A DNA stretch of 64,000 nucleotides. It comes from an uncultured Paracoccaceae bacterium (lineage in GTDB: Bacteria; Pseudomonadota; Alphaproteobacteria; Rhodobacterales; Rhodobacteraceae). The stretch spans positions 149,096-213,095 of the forward strand of contig CANMUM010000003.1 in assembly GCA_947501025.1 (NCBI GenBank). Reading direction: 5' to 3'. Below the pieces are notes generated by a model, which did no database searches, was not told the origin of the DNA, and saw only the letters and a list, made by a program, of their open reading frames with translations. Below are positions 10,509 through 18,655 of this stretch, piece by piece (position 1 is the first letter of the stretch; every line of letters begins with the position of its first letter). The position numbers and the translations under genes were made by a program.

Positions 10509-11132
10509 TCACTTCAATATGACCAAAACGATCGCAACGATTATCAAGGCTATACCTGAGCCTTTACGAAGGATTGCGCGCCCTTCTGCTGTGGCTATGC
10601 GCCTTGCTGCAGAATGGGCAAATCCACCCCAGATCATGTTGCCACTAAACGCTGTAAATGCTGCGGTGAGAGCAATCACAATTGTGTCAAGCCATGTCAA
10701 TTTTCCGACATCAAAAAACTGCGGCACAAATAGCCCATAAAACAAAATAGCTTTGGGGTTTGTCATCATAATAGCAAGACCCGCCCAAAACACTTGGACA
10801 AAATCGGATTTTCCATCAAAATGAATGCGCTCAATCTCATCACTTGCATGGCGAATTTCTTGAATACCCATATAAATCAGATAGGCCGCGCCAATATAGC
10901 GCACTGCAAGCATGATATTTTCATGCTCACCAACAAAACCACCCAAACCCAGAATGACAATCGCAACCCAAAGAAAATCGCCCACCATAACGGCCAAAAA
11001 AATAGGCCAAACGGAATGGAAGCCCCGCGCCACAACACGCGCGATTATCGCCGCCACCACTGGCCCAGGTGAAACAACCAAAACGAACATCCCGACAATA
11101 AAGAGCCAAATTTGTAATAAGGTGATCGTCAT
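10509..11132 (-). CDS. LysE/RhtB-family amino-acid exporter
   Basis: The 207-residue protein has six hydrophobic segments and the LysE-family N-terminal signature MFVLVVSPGPVVAAIIARVVARG, followed by GAAYLIYMGIQEIR. Members export amino acids such as lysine, threonine or homoserine lactone across the inner membrane; the substrate here is unknown. Its ATG overlaps the recF stop by 4 nt (ATGA), so it is translated with the replication operon, which is an unusual place for an exporter. The gap to gyrB is 86 nt. Confidence 0.88.
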   Translation of the reverse strand: MTITLLQIWLFIVGMFVLVVSPGPVVAAIIARVVARGFHSVWPIFLAVMVGDFLWVAIVILGLGGFVGEHENIMLAVRYIGAAYLIYMGIQEIRHASDEIERIHFDGKSDFVQVFWAGLAIMMTNPKAILFYGLFVPQFFDVGKLTWLDTIVIALTAAFTAFSGNMIWGGFAHSAARRIATAEGRAILRKGSGIALIIVAIVLVILK

Positions 11133-12220
11133 ATGATCTCCCGAACTTTGCTGATTGATTGATTTTCTTTTACATCAAAATATTGGCCACGATCACCCAA
11201 AGCTTCGAATAATTCACTCTCGGTTCCTGTCATAAAAACATGGGCATCAAGTGCGCATATTTCATCAAAAAGGAGCGCGCGGCGGCTTTCATCTAGATGA
11301 GCTGCGACCTCATCAAGCAGCACAACAACGAAGCATTTCTCGGCAATCAGTGCCCGCGCATTTGCCAGCATAAGCGAAATCAGCAGTGCCTTTTGTTCAC
11401 CTGTTGAACATAGTGCAGCGTTTTGCATTTTTTCGACATAAACCGCTTGGCAATTCACACGGTGTGGGCCACGTTTTGTTGTGCCTGCATAGCGATCATA
11501 TTGACGGTCTTGTGCCCAAATCGCCCCCCAATCTTGTTCTGCGACATCATCAATTTCATAATCCAATGTAAGCTCGGCGACTGGAAAAATTGTTTCGCTG
11601 TCGAGCATTTGAGCATTCAAACGCAATATGGCATGCGCACGATGGCTGACGATTTTTGTTGCCGCCTCCGCCATTTTCGCTTCGACGACTTGATACCAAT
11701 GCGCGTCAGAAATACCATCCTTGAGCAACCGATTGCGCTCTCTCATCGCCTTCTCAAATGACAGAACATTTTCGCCGTGATCGGGAAAAAATGACAACAC
11801 AATGCGATCAAAAAACTTTCGGCGATCTGTTGCACTATCAATCCAAATACGGTCTTGTGCAGGCGTCATCCAAACCATCCGAAGATACTGTCCCATGGCC
11901 GTTTGCGTTGCGGATTTATCATTGATCGATACTTGCCGCGCTTCACCTATTCGCGCTGAATTCACAATGTTAAAAACATCATCTGTATGTGCTGTTAGAG
12001 AGGTTTTCCAGCCTAAATTTTCAGGTTGCCGACCATAAGCTTCACGGTCAGCGCGCCTTAAACCACGCCCAGGGCTAAACAGGGAAATAGCTTCAATTAG
12101 ATTGGTTTTGCCCGCACCATTACGCCCCATTATGGCAACAGGGCGGCCATCAAAATTGACTTCTGTTTTAAGGTGAGATCGAAAATTGACGAGCTCAAGC
12201 GCAGTTATGCGTCCCGACAT
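11129..12220 (-). CDS. recF: DNA replication and repair protein RecF
   Basis: RecF is an SMC-like ATPase that helps RecO and RecR load RecA at single-strand gaps. The 363-residue protein has Walker A GRNGAGKTN at residues 32-40, the ABC signature CSTGEQKALLISL, and Walker B VVVLLDEVAAHLDE. Its ATG shares one base with the dnaN stop (TAATG), and its own stop overlaps the LysE-type gene. recR, its partner, is in the same window at 56.7 kb. Confidence 0.97.
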   Translation of the reverse strand: MSGRITALELVNFRSHLKTEVNFDGRPVAIMGRNGAGKTNLIEAISLFSPGRGLRRADREAYGRQPENLGWKTSLTAHTDDVFNIVNSARIGEARQVSINDKSATQTAMGQYLRMVWMTPAQDRIWIDSATDRRKFFDRIVLSFFPDHGENVLSFEKAMRERNRLLKDGISDAHWYQVVEAKMAEAATKIVSHRAHAILRLNAQMLDSETIFPVAELTLDYEIDDVAEQDWGAIWAQDRQYDRYAGTTKRGPHRVNCQAVYVEKMQNAALCSTGEQKALLISLMLANARALIAEKCFVVVLLDEVAAHLDESRRALLFDEICALDAHVFMTGTESELFEALGDRGQYFDVKENQSISKVREII

Positions 12221-13335
12221 TAGACACGCATTGGCATCACGACATAAAGTGTCGATTCGTCTCCACCTTCAGTGATCACCGCAGGGTCGCCAGATGTATT
12301 GAGCATGATGACAGCGTTTTCACGGTCAATTTGACTTGAAATCTCGTGAAGATATTTCGCATTAAACCCAATATCGAGCGCCTCATCCAGATAAGCCACA
12401 GCCATCTCTTCTTGAGCCGAACCTGAATCTGGACTTTGTACAGAAAGAATCAAACGATCTTCACTTAAAGAGAATTTGACCGCACGCGAGCGCTCAGAAG
12501 ATACTGTCGACACACGATCAACTGCAATTGATAGGTCTTTTGCATCAACTTCCAAACGACGATTATTGGAGAGCGGAACCACGCGCGTATAGTCGGGAAA
12601 TGTGCCGTCGATCACTTTTGATGTCAGCACAACATCGGGCGTTGCAAAGCGAAGTTTTGTCTCCGAAATTGAAACAGCGATTTGCTGATCATCCTCCAAA
12701 AGCTTGCGCAGTTCGCCAACGGTTTTGCGCGGAATGATGACACCTGCCATGGATTGAGCTTCTTCTGGACAGGGCGTGTCAACGCGAGCCAGACGGTGAC
12801 CATCCGTTGCAACGGCGCGCAGCTGCTGCTGACCATCGCGTTCAGCAATATGAATATAAACGCCGTTAAGATAATAACGCGTTTCTTCATTTGACATGGC
12901 AAATTTGGACTTATCGATCAAACGACGGAGCTCTTTGGCTTCGATGGCAAAATTGCAATCATATTCGGCCATGGCCATCATCGGAAAATCTTCACGTGGC
13001 AATGTGGCAAGTGAGAACTTTGAACGGCCCGCAGACACCTCAAGACGGCCCGAAAGCTCATCGGCTGCAAGTGAAACCATCGATCCATCTGGAAGCTTAC
13101 GAACGATTTCGTGCAAGATTTGCGCAGATACGGTTGTTGCCCCTGCGGCCTCAACGACTGCATCAACACGATCGATAAGTTCGATGTCCAAATCCGTCGC
13201 GCGAAAGCTCACTTTTGCATCTTGAGCTTCGATTAAAACATTGGCCAAAATGGGTATCGTATTGCGGCGCTCAACAACCGAATTTGCATGGTTCATTGCC
13301 CGCAATAAAGCTGATTTCTCAATATTTGCCTTCAT
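12220..13335 (-). CDS. dnaN: DNA polymerase III sliding clamp (beta subunit)
   Basis: DnaN forms the ring-shaped dimer that tethers DNA polymerase III. The 371-residue length and three repeated domains are standard: the N-terminus has ALLRAMNHANSVVERRNTIPILANV, and the C-terminus ends VVMPMRV, part of the protein-binding pocket. It follows dnaA after 78 nt and overlaps recF by 1 nt. The 78-nt gap shows no hairpin or DnaA box that I could pick out. Confidence 0.98.
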   Translation of the reverse strand: MKANIEKSALLRAMNHANSVVERRNTIPILANVLIEAQDAKVSFRATDLDIELIDRVDAVVEAAGATTVSAQILHEIVRKLPDGSMVSLAADELSGRLEVSAGRSKFSLATLPREDFPMMAMAEYDCNFAIEAKELRRLIDKSKFAMSNEETRYYLNGVYIHIAERDGQQQLRAVATDGHRLARVDTPCPEEAQSMAGVIIPRKTVGELRKLLEDDQQIAVSISETKLRFATPDVVLTSKVIDGTFPDYTRVVPLSNNRRLEVDAKDLSIAVDRVSTVSSERSRAVKFSLSEDRLILSVQSPDSGSAQEEMAVAYLDEALDIGFNAKYLHEISSQIDRENAVIMLNTSGDPAVITEGGDESTLYVVMPMRV

Positions 13336-13413
13336 AATTTATCTCACATCCTATTTGGATATTAGATTAGTCCTAGGGGGTACGAAGGTCAAGCGCCCAA
13401 GGCCATTTTCACC

Positions 13414-14763
13414 TTATGCTTCAAGCTGTCTGCGGAGCGCCTCTAAGCTCTCAGCCATCTCACTATCATGGCGAGATAAATCTTCGATTTTGCGCACAGC
13501 ATGAATGACAGTTGTATGATCGCGGCCACCAAATGCACGGCCAATATCTGGTAGTGATTTGGTTGTTAAAGTCTTTGCCAAATACATTGCCATTTGGCGC
13601 GGGCGAGCTATGGCCTGCGTGCGGCGCGCACCTATGAGATCAGATACACGGATATTATTAAACTCGGCGGTTTTTTTGATGATATGTTCAACTGTGACCT
13701 TGGTTTTTGAAACGCGCAAAATATCTGCCAAAATATCATAAGCCAAATCCAAAGAAACAGGTTTTCCAGTTAGATCGGCATAAGCAAATAGCCTTGTGAG
13801 CGATCCTTCCAAAACACGCACATTGGATGAAATGCGCTGGGCAAGAAATTCTAAAACGCCCTCTTCAAGTGCCAAATGGGGATGGTCGCGCAATTGGAAC
13901 TCAGCCTTACTTTGTAAGATGCCAAGGCGCAATTCATAATCTGTCGGGTGAATATCGACCATCAACCCCCATTGGAGGCGAGAGCGGATGCGATCTTCAA
14001 TACCCTCAATATCGCCAGGGGCACGATCAGCCGAAATAATAATTTGCTTATTTTGATCAACAAGGGCGTTGAATGTATAGAAGAATTCATCTTGGGTGCT
14101 ATCTTTGCCAGCAATAAATTGCACATCATCAACCAATAAAACATCCACTGAACGGAAGATTTCTTTGAAATCCTGCATCGTTTTTGAACGAAGCGCCTGA
14201 ACGAAGCGATACATAAATTGTTCTGCTGAAAGAAAAAGCACGCGCTTACTTGGGTCGCGCTCTAAAATTCCCCATGCGATAGCATGCATAAGATGTGTTT
14301 TTCCAAGCCCAACACCAGAATACAAAAAGAGAGGGTTGAAATTCACCCCTTCCCCATCGGCCACACGCTTGGCCGCTGCGAAAGCGAGTTCATTGGATTT
14401 ACCGACCACAAAACGATCGAACTTATATCGCGCATCAAGGGTATTTGATGGCAAATCAGGGAGCTCATCATTGCTCGGAGCGGCTATCTTTGGCGCTTCT
14501 TTAACAGGTGCGGGCGCGGTGACTTCATTAATTTGAAATTCAAGACGCACAACCTTGCCGCCATGATCCCAAAAAGCGCTTTGAATTTGTTGGCCAAAGC
14601 TGCGTTCGACCCAATCCGCAAAAAACTTTGATGGTACAGAAAAATTGGCAGACTGATCGGTCATGCCACAAAATTCCATTTGTTCGATCCAATTTCGAAA
14701 GGAATCACGTCCAATGCGTCCGCGCAGGTCTTCTTTGACCGTTGTCCACATTGCTTCGCTCAT
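13414..14763 (-). CDS. dnaA: chromosomal replication initiator protein DnaA
   Basis: DnaA binds origin boxes and melts the origin with ATP. The 449-residue protein has domain I (1-80), a short linker, the AAA+ core with Walker A GVGLGKTH (150-157) and Walker B VDVLLVDDVQFI, and the C-terminal DNA-binding domain with the signature GGRDHTTVIHAVRKIE from residue 412. AGGGGGA lies 6 nt before the ATG. The 165-nt leader to radC holds three GANTC sites, consistent with methylation-dependent control. It is the first gene of the leftward dnaA-dnaN-recF group. Confidence 0.98.
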   Translation of the reverse strand: MSEAMWTTVKEDLRGRIGRDSFRNWIEQMEFCGMTDQSANFSVPSKFFADWVERSFGQQIQSAFWDHGGKVVRLEFQINEVTAPAPVKEAPKIAAPSNDELPDLPSNTLDARYKFDRFVVGKSNELAFAAAKRVADGEGVNFNPLFLYSGVGLGKTHLMHAIAWGILERDPSKRVLFLSAEQFMYRFVQALRSKTMQDFKEIFRSVDVLLVDDVQFIAGKDSTQDEFFYTFNALVDQNKQIIISADRAPGDIEGIEDRIRSRLQWGLMVDIHPTDYELRLGILQSKAEFQLRDHPHLALEEGVLEFLAQRISSNVRVLEGSLTRLFAYADLTGKPVSLDLAYDILADILRVSKTKVTVEHIIKKTAEFNNIRVSDLIGARRTQAIARPRQMAMYLAKTLTTKSLPDIGRAFGGRDHTTVIHAVRKIEDLSRHDSEMAESLEALRRQLEA

Positions 14764-14928
14764 TCGATTCCCCCTAAAAATTCCGCAAAAAACAATGCAG
14801 AGAACTTCTGCGAATAGTTTTGCGATGTTGATGAGAGATCAAGCTAACGAGCGAAACCGATTCATGCAATAGAAACAAAAACCGAACGCCTTAATTTTCT
14901 CTATTGACCATGAAAAGAATCGGGTAAA
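14764..14928 (-). promoter_or_regulatory. dnaA upstream region with three GANTC sites
   Basis: This 165-bp intergenic region carries GANTC, the target of the alphaproteobacterial CcrM methylase, at 14766-14770, 14859-14863 and 14917-14921. GcrA, encoded at 61.7 kb, acts at promoters with methylated GANTC. No convincing -35/-10 pair or canonical DnaA box was found. Confidence 0.45.
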
Positions 14929-15735
14929 TTAGAGCAGTTCAGCGGCCTTAAAGCTAAAATCATGCTCTTTTCCGATAATCACATGATCATGAACTTCGAT
15001 TCCAATCGAATTTGCAGCCTCAGCGATTCGCGCAGTCATATCAATATCAGATTGTGACGGCGTTGGATCTCCAGACGGGTGATTATGGACAAGAATCAAG
15101 GCAGATGCGTTAATCTCAAGGGCGCGTTTCACGACCTCACGTGGATAGACTGGCACATGATCGACTGTGCCTTTTTGTTGCTCTTCATCTGCAATCAACG
15201 TGTTTTTGCGATCAAGAAATAAAATCCGGAATTGTTCGGTCTGCCTATGCGCCATGGCTGTTTTGCAATAATCCATCAGCGCATCCCATGATGCTATCAC
15301 ATCTTTATGCATCACTTTGGCCTGAGCCAATTTATGTGCAGCCGCTTCAACGATTTTGAGTTCACCCGCAACAGCATCACCGACACCTTGTATCTTGATC
15401 AACTCCGAAAACGGTGCAGATAGCGCTTTATTGAAATCATTTTCAAAGGTTTCAAGTATGCGCTTTGCTAGCGGCTTTACATCGCGCCTTGGGATTGTTC
15501 GAAACAATATAAGCTCAAGCAATTCATAATCAGCCAAAGCAGATGATCCTGAGCGTAAAAACTTTTCCCGCAGACGTTGCCGATGATGATGATAATGAGG
15601 CTCAGAACCGCTGCTCTTGGACTCGTTTTTCCAATAACGTTTTTTTCCAAACGATTTTAAAAAAGGTATTCCTGCTTCTCGAAATGAATTATCTGACATG
15701 AGGAAAGATTTATCAAGAGATGGTAAACCAAGCAT
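14929..15735 (-). CDS. radC: RadC-family JAMM-domain protein
   Basis: The protein is up to 268 residues with a helix-hairpin-helix region (IQGVGDAVAGELKIVEAA) and a C-terminal JAB1/MPN domain. The metal motif H-x-H-x10-D is intact (H217, H219, D230 in HNHPSGDPTPSQSD). RadC was once linked to DNA repair, but its cellular role in bacteria is unsettled. The start is ambiguous: the ATG at 15735 and the one at 15699 both lack a clear ribosome-binding site. The preceding gene, map, ends 42 nt upstream on the same strand. Confidence 0.9.
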   Translation of the reverse strand: MLGLPSLDKSFLMSDNSFREAGIPFLKSFGKKRYWKNESKSSGSEPHYHHHRQRLREKFLRSGSSALADYELLELILFRTIPRRDVKPLAKRILETFENDFNKALSAPFSELIKIQGVGDAVAGELKIVEAAAHKLAQAKVMHKDVIASWDALMDYCKTAMAHRQTEQFRILFLDRKNTLIADEEQQKGTVDHVPVYPREVVKRALEINASALILVHNHPSGDPTPSQSDIDMTARIAEAANSIGIEVHDHVIIGKEHDFSFKAAELL

Positions 15736-15777
15736 TAAGATTAGGCATTATCAGGGATGTTGATAAACCCAATAATC

Positions 15778-16623
15778 CTATGATTTCAGCACCTGATCAA
15801 AAAGACCTTTTGGTGATTCTGTGAATATCTCAGCGCCATTTTCAGTTATGCCTATCGTATGCTCAAATTGTGCAGATAATTTTCGATCCACCGTTATCGC
15901 CGTCCAATTATCAGCAAGCACTTCGCAATCATATTTCCCAAGATTCAACATAGGCTCAATTGTAAAGAACATACCCTCTTCAATCACAGGGCCTTTTCCC
16001 CATCGCCCAAAATGCACGACATTGGGCGCCGAGTGAAACACAGCCCCAATACCATGCCCGCAAAAATCGCGCACAACCGATAAATTATGCTTATGAGCAT
16101 ATTCTGAAATAGCGGCACCAATATCACCAAATGTGTTACCTGGTTTGGCTTGTTCAATGCCGAGCATTAACGCATCATGAGTAACCTGTATCAGACGCTT
16201 GGCATATGGTTTCGCCTTCCCAGCCACATACATGCGCGAATTATCACCATACCAACCATCCACAATGCAAGTCACATCGATATTCAGAATATCACCATCA
16301 ATGATGGTGTCATCTTTGCGCTTTGAGTTTTTGCTGGTTGCGCTCGGTATTTTCTCCCCAGGAATACCATGACACACGACATGGTTTAAAGAGATACATG
16401 ATGATTTGGGATATCCACGATAACCGAGCGTGGCTGGGACAGAATTATTTGCAATCATAAAATCATGGCAAATCTGATCGAGTTCACCCGTTGTAACGCC
16501 GGGGCGCACATACTCACCAATCATATCGAGAATTTCGGCTGCAAGCTTACCTGCTTTGCGCATTCCTTCAAAATCTGCGGCACTATGTATTGTAATTCCG
16601 TTTTTATTTATCGGTCGTTTCAA
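15778..16623 (-). CDS. map: methionine aminopeptidase, type I, with a 13-residue insertion
   Basis: Map removes the initiator methionine from nascent proteins. All five metal ligands are present: D116, D127, H190, E223, E254, together with the substrate histidine H85. Compared with the E. coli enzyme, H85 and D116 are 31 residues apart instead of 18. The extra stretch at about 93-105 is polar and basic (SATSKNSKRKDD). The 281-residue length fits that insertion. It is probably co-transcribed with radC downstream. Confidence 0.96.
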   Translation of the reverse strand: MKRPINKNGITIHSAADFEGMRKAGKLAAEILDMIGEYVRPGVTTGELDQICHDFMIANNSVPATLGYRGYPKSSCISLNHVVCHGIPGEKIPSATSKNSKRKDDTIIDGDILNIDVTCIVDGWYGDNSRMYVAGKAKPYAKRLIQVTHDALMLGIEQAKPGNTFGDIGAAISEYAHKHNLSVVRDFCGHGIGAVFHSAPNVVHFGRWGKGPVIEEGMFFTIEPMLNLGKYDCEVLADNWTAITVDRKLSAQFEHTIGITENGAEIFTESPKGLFDQVLKS

Positions 16624-16683
16624 AATTAAATCCTATGTTTGAAACATACATACCAAACAAGGCGCGTGACGCAATCCCCACAA

Positions 16684-16710
16684 CAAAAAAAGGCGGGAAT
16701 GAACCCGCCT
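16684..16710 (-). terminator. intrinsic terminator downstream of hsp20
   Basis: A 7-bp GC stem AGGCGGG (16691-16697) pairs with CCCGCCT (16704-16710). On the minus strand it is followed by a run of seven Ts. It lies 17 nt beyond the hsp20 stop. Confidence 0.8.
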
Positions 16711-16726
16711 TTTCAACATGGTCAGA

Positions 16727-17179
16727 TTAGTTCTTTGTAGATATCTTTTTCGATGACTTCGAAATCTCAATCTCTCGAGGCTTTAAAGCTTCTGGAATTT
16801 CGCGTTCAAGGGACACATAAAGCAGCCCATTTTCAAGCGATGCATCCCGCACCTTCACGTGATCTGCCAATTGGAAACGGCGTTCAAATGCGCGCTGGGC
16901 AATACCACGATGTAGAAATTCTTGCGGCTCATCAGCCTCCTCGCCCTTTGCTCCTGTCACAACCAAAAAACCATCCTTGCTCTCAATGGTGAGGTCATTT
17001 TCTGAAAAACCTGCAACTGCCAGCGTAATACGATAGGCATTCTCATCAAGTTTTTCGATATTGAATGGGGGGTAGCTATTTTGACCTTGATCAACATTTT
17101 TTAAATTATCAAGAACATTTGCCAAACGATCGAAACCAACAGAATGGCGGTATAGCGGTGTAAAATCAAATTGTCTCAT
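16727..17179 (-). CDS. small heat-shock protein, Hsp20 / alpha-crystallin family
   Basis: This 150-residue ATP-independent chaperone holds unfolding proteins during heat stress. The N-terminus FDFTPLYRHSVGFDRL is that of the IbpA-type class found in rhizobia. The alpha-crystallin domain spans about 38-130 (YRITLAVAGFSENDL, then ENGLLYVSLEREIPEALKPREI). The short C-terminal tail contains IEIS, an I-x-I type anchor. TTAGGAGGA precedes the ATG and is itself folded into a hairpin (see the leader feature). An RpoH-type promoter and a terminator bracket it, so it is a single-gene heat-shock unit. Confidence 0.95.
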   Translation of the reverse strand: MRQFDFTPLYRHSVGFDRLANVLDNLKNVDQGQNSYPPFNIEKLDENAYRITLAVAGFSENDLTIESKDGFLVVTGAKGEEADEPQEFLHRGIAQRAFERRFQLADHVKVRDASLENGLLYVSLEREIPEALKPREIEISKSSKKISTKN

Positions 17180-17262
17180 TTCATCCTCCTAAAGCGATGT
17201 AAAATTGCTTCCCAAATGGCGAAGCGGTTAGAATTATCAAACCCCATTATGGGCGCCTGATA
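17180..17262 (-). promoter_or_regulatory. ROSE-like RNA thermometer in the hsp20 5' leader
   Basis: Read leftward, the leader forms three hairpins: CCCA/TGGG (17243-17253), GCTTC/GAAGC with an inner CC/GG (17207-17225), and, next to the ATG, CAUCGCU pairing with AGGAUG (17182-17199). In the last one a single bulged G (17195) faces the Shine-Dalgarno strand. The UCGCU opposite AGGA with a bulged G is the hallmark of ROSE elements of rhizobial small heat-shock genes. The 5' end is inferred from the promoter. Confidence 0.7.
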
Positions 17263-17268
17263 ATATAA

Positions 17269-17296
17269 ATTTAGGATGAGTTTTTATGATTTCAAG
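17269..17296 (-). promoter_or_regulatory. RpoH (sigma-32) type promoter for hsp20
   Basis: On the minus strand CTTGAA (17291-17296) is followed by CCTAAAT (17269-17275), giving TTG-N17-CCTAAAT. This fits the alphaproteobacterial RpoH consensus TTG-N17/18-CYTATNT with one mismatch. The -35 overlaps the stop of the upstream response-regulator gene. Confidence 0.6.
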
Positions 17297-17966
17297 AGCC
17301 GTTGACCAATTTATATCCAACCCCGCGAACCGTTTGCAAATGGGTCGGCTGTTTGGGATTGCTTTCAATCTTTCTTCGCAATCTCGTCATCTGCACATCA
17401 ATAGCACGCGAACCCTCACCTTCAAGATGTGCCGCGCGAGATAATTCGTCACGATCAACTTCCTTGCCAAAGTTTTGCACAAGTATATTCAAAATATCGC
17501 GTTCACTGCGTGTTAATTCCACAATTTGGCCTGAATGCGTTAGCCGCCCTTCGATGAGCTCATAAATAAAATCGCCAAATTTCTGAACACTCACCTTCTG
17601 GTCTTCAACAACAACGCGCCGCATAACCGCTTCGATGCGCAAAACAAGCTCTCTAGGGTCAAATGGCTTAGGAACAAAATCATCCACGCCCGCCTCAAGC
17701 CCCTTCAAACGATCATCAACCGATCCTCTCGCCGTGAGCATAATGATCGGCATATCATTGGTTTTTCGAAATTCTTTCGCAAAACTAATCCCGTCTTTTC
17801 CGCCCATCATGACATCCAGAATCATGACATCAAAATCCATAGATTTAAGAAGACTTTCGGCCGCCTCAGCACTTTCAACTGCGCTAACTTGATAACCTTG
17901 CTTGATTAAATATTTTTTTAATAAATCACGAATTTTTGTGTCATCATCCACGATAAGAATATGCAT
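17292..17966 (-). CDS. OmpR/PhoB-family response regulator, PetR-like
   Basis: The 224-residue protein has a receiver domain (phospho-acceptor D51 in MILDVMMGG, T78, K100) and a C-terminal winged helix (LTRSERDILNILV, AIDVQMTRLRRKIE, TVRGVGYKL). The pairing with a MarR-type gene and the closeness to ilvE recall petR of Rhodobacter capsulatus, which acts on cytochrome bc1 genes; the target here is not shown. The ATG at 17966 shares one base with the marR stop (TGATG), which is preferred over the adjoining TTG. No histidine kinase gene is next to it. Confidence 0.9.
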   Translation of the reverse strand: MHILIVDDDTKIRDLLKKYLIKQGYQVSAVESAEAAESLLKSMDFDVMILDVMMGGKDGISFAKEFRKTNDMPIIMLTARGSVDDRLKGLEAGVDDFVPKPFDPRELVLRIEAVMRRVVVEDQKVSVQKFGDFIYELIEGRLTHSGQIVELTRSERDILNILVQNFGKEVDRDELSRAAHLEGEGSRAIDVQMTRLRRKIESNPKQPTHLQTVRGVGYKLVNGS

Positions 17967-18520
17967 CAACCACGATCCTTTTGACCCGTACCGAATTTTT
18001 CAACCATTTCATCCAAAGAAGGGTCAATAATATGCCCAAGGACTTTACGAAATCCACCAACAGCCTCAGGCCCCGCCTTGAGAAAGGCTTCCCGAATACG
18101 CTTACGCTGAGCGGTTGAAAGCTCCTGCTCAAAACGACTACCTTTTTCAGTGAGTGACAGATGTCGTTCACGCCGATCTAAGCTCCCAATCTCGCTTTGA
18201 ACATATTCAAGCTCAATCAAACGTCTAAGGACACGGTTTAGGCTTTGCTTCGTAATACCAAGCACATCAAGCAGCTCGGACACAGTCAAACCTGGGCGGC
18301 AATTGATAAAATGTAACGCACGGTGATGTGCGCGTCCAAGGCCGTTTTTTTCTAAAATTTGATCAGGATCGGAAGTGAAACTCTTATAAGCGAAGAACAA
18401 TAGCTCAATATGCTGCCTGATGCCATCATCAGTTAAAAACAGCAATTCATTTTCACTCACGCGCATATATTTTGGATTCCTGTCGTTCAAAATATTTTCC
18501 ACCTTCACATATGTCAGCAT
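17966..18520 (-). CDS. MarR-family transcriptional regulator, PetP-like
   Basis: The protein is up to 184 residues with a MarR winged helix: LTVSELLDVLGITKQSLNRVLRRLIE is the recognition region and SLDRRERHLSLTEKG the wing. It overlaps the response regulator by 1 nt, as petP does with petR, so the two form one unit. The start could be the ATG at 18520, which has no ribosome-binding site, or the one at 18466 (MRVSENELLFL), which has AGGA at a slightly long distance. It is divergent from ilvE. Confidence 0.88.
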   Translation of the reverse strand: MLTYVKVENILNDRNPKYMRVSENELLFLTDDGIRQHIELLFFAYKSFTSDPDQILEKNGLGRAHHRALHFINCRPGLTVSELLDVLGITKQSLNRVLRRLIELEYVQSEIGSLDRRERHLSLTEKGSRFEQELSTAQRKRIREAFLKAGPEAVGGFRKVLGHIIDPSLDEMVEKFGTGQKDRG

Positions 18521-18626
18521 TATTGACTTTAATCAAACAGAATGCTAGTCCAACCATCACAATATGTAATATATAACAATAATTTCTGTTTTTTAGGACA
18601 TAAAATTATAAAATGCAGTAAAAATT

Positions 18627-18635
18627 TGTTATAAT
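18627..18635 (+). promoter_or_regulatory. possible extended -10 promoter of ilvE
   Basis: TGTTATAAT is a perfect extended -10 element. The -35 would be TTATAA (18606-18611) at 18 bp. A start about 7 nt downstream would leave a leader of only about 14 nt, beginning at the ribosome-binding site, so the true start may be elsewhere. Confidence 0.35.
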
Positions 18636-18655
18636 CACCAATGGAGACTTGAAAA

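Noticed and set aside
13336..14928. Replication origin next to dnaA
   Set aside because: No cluster of TTATCCACA-type boxes or AT-rich unwinding element was seen in the gaps around dnaA. In alphaproteobacteria the origin is often near hemE, which is not in the window.
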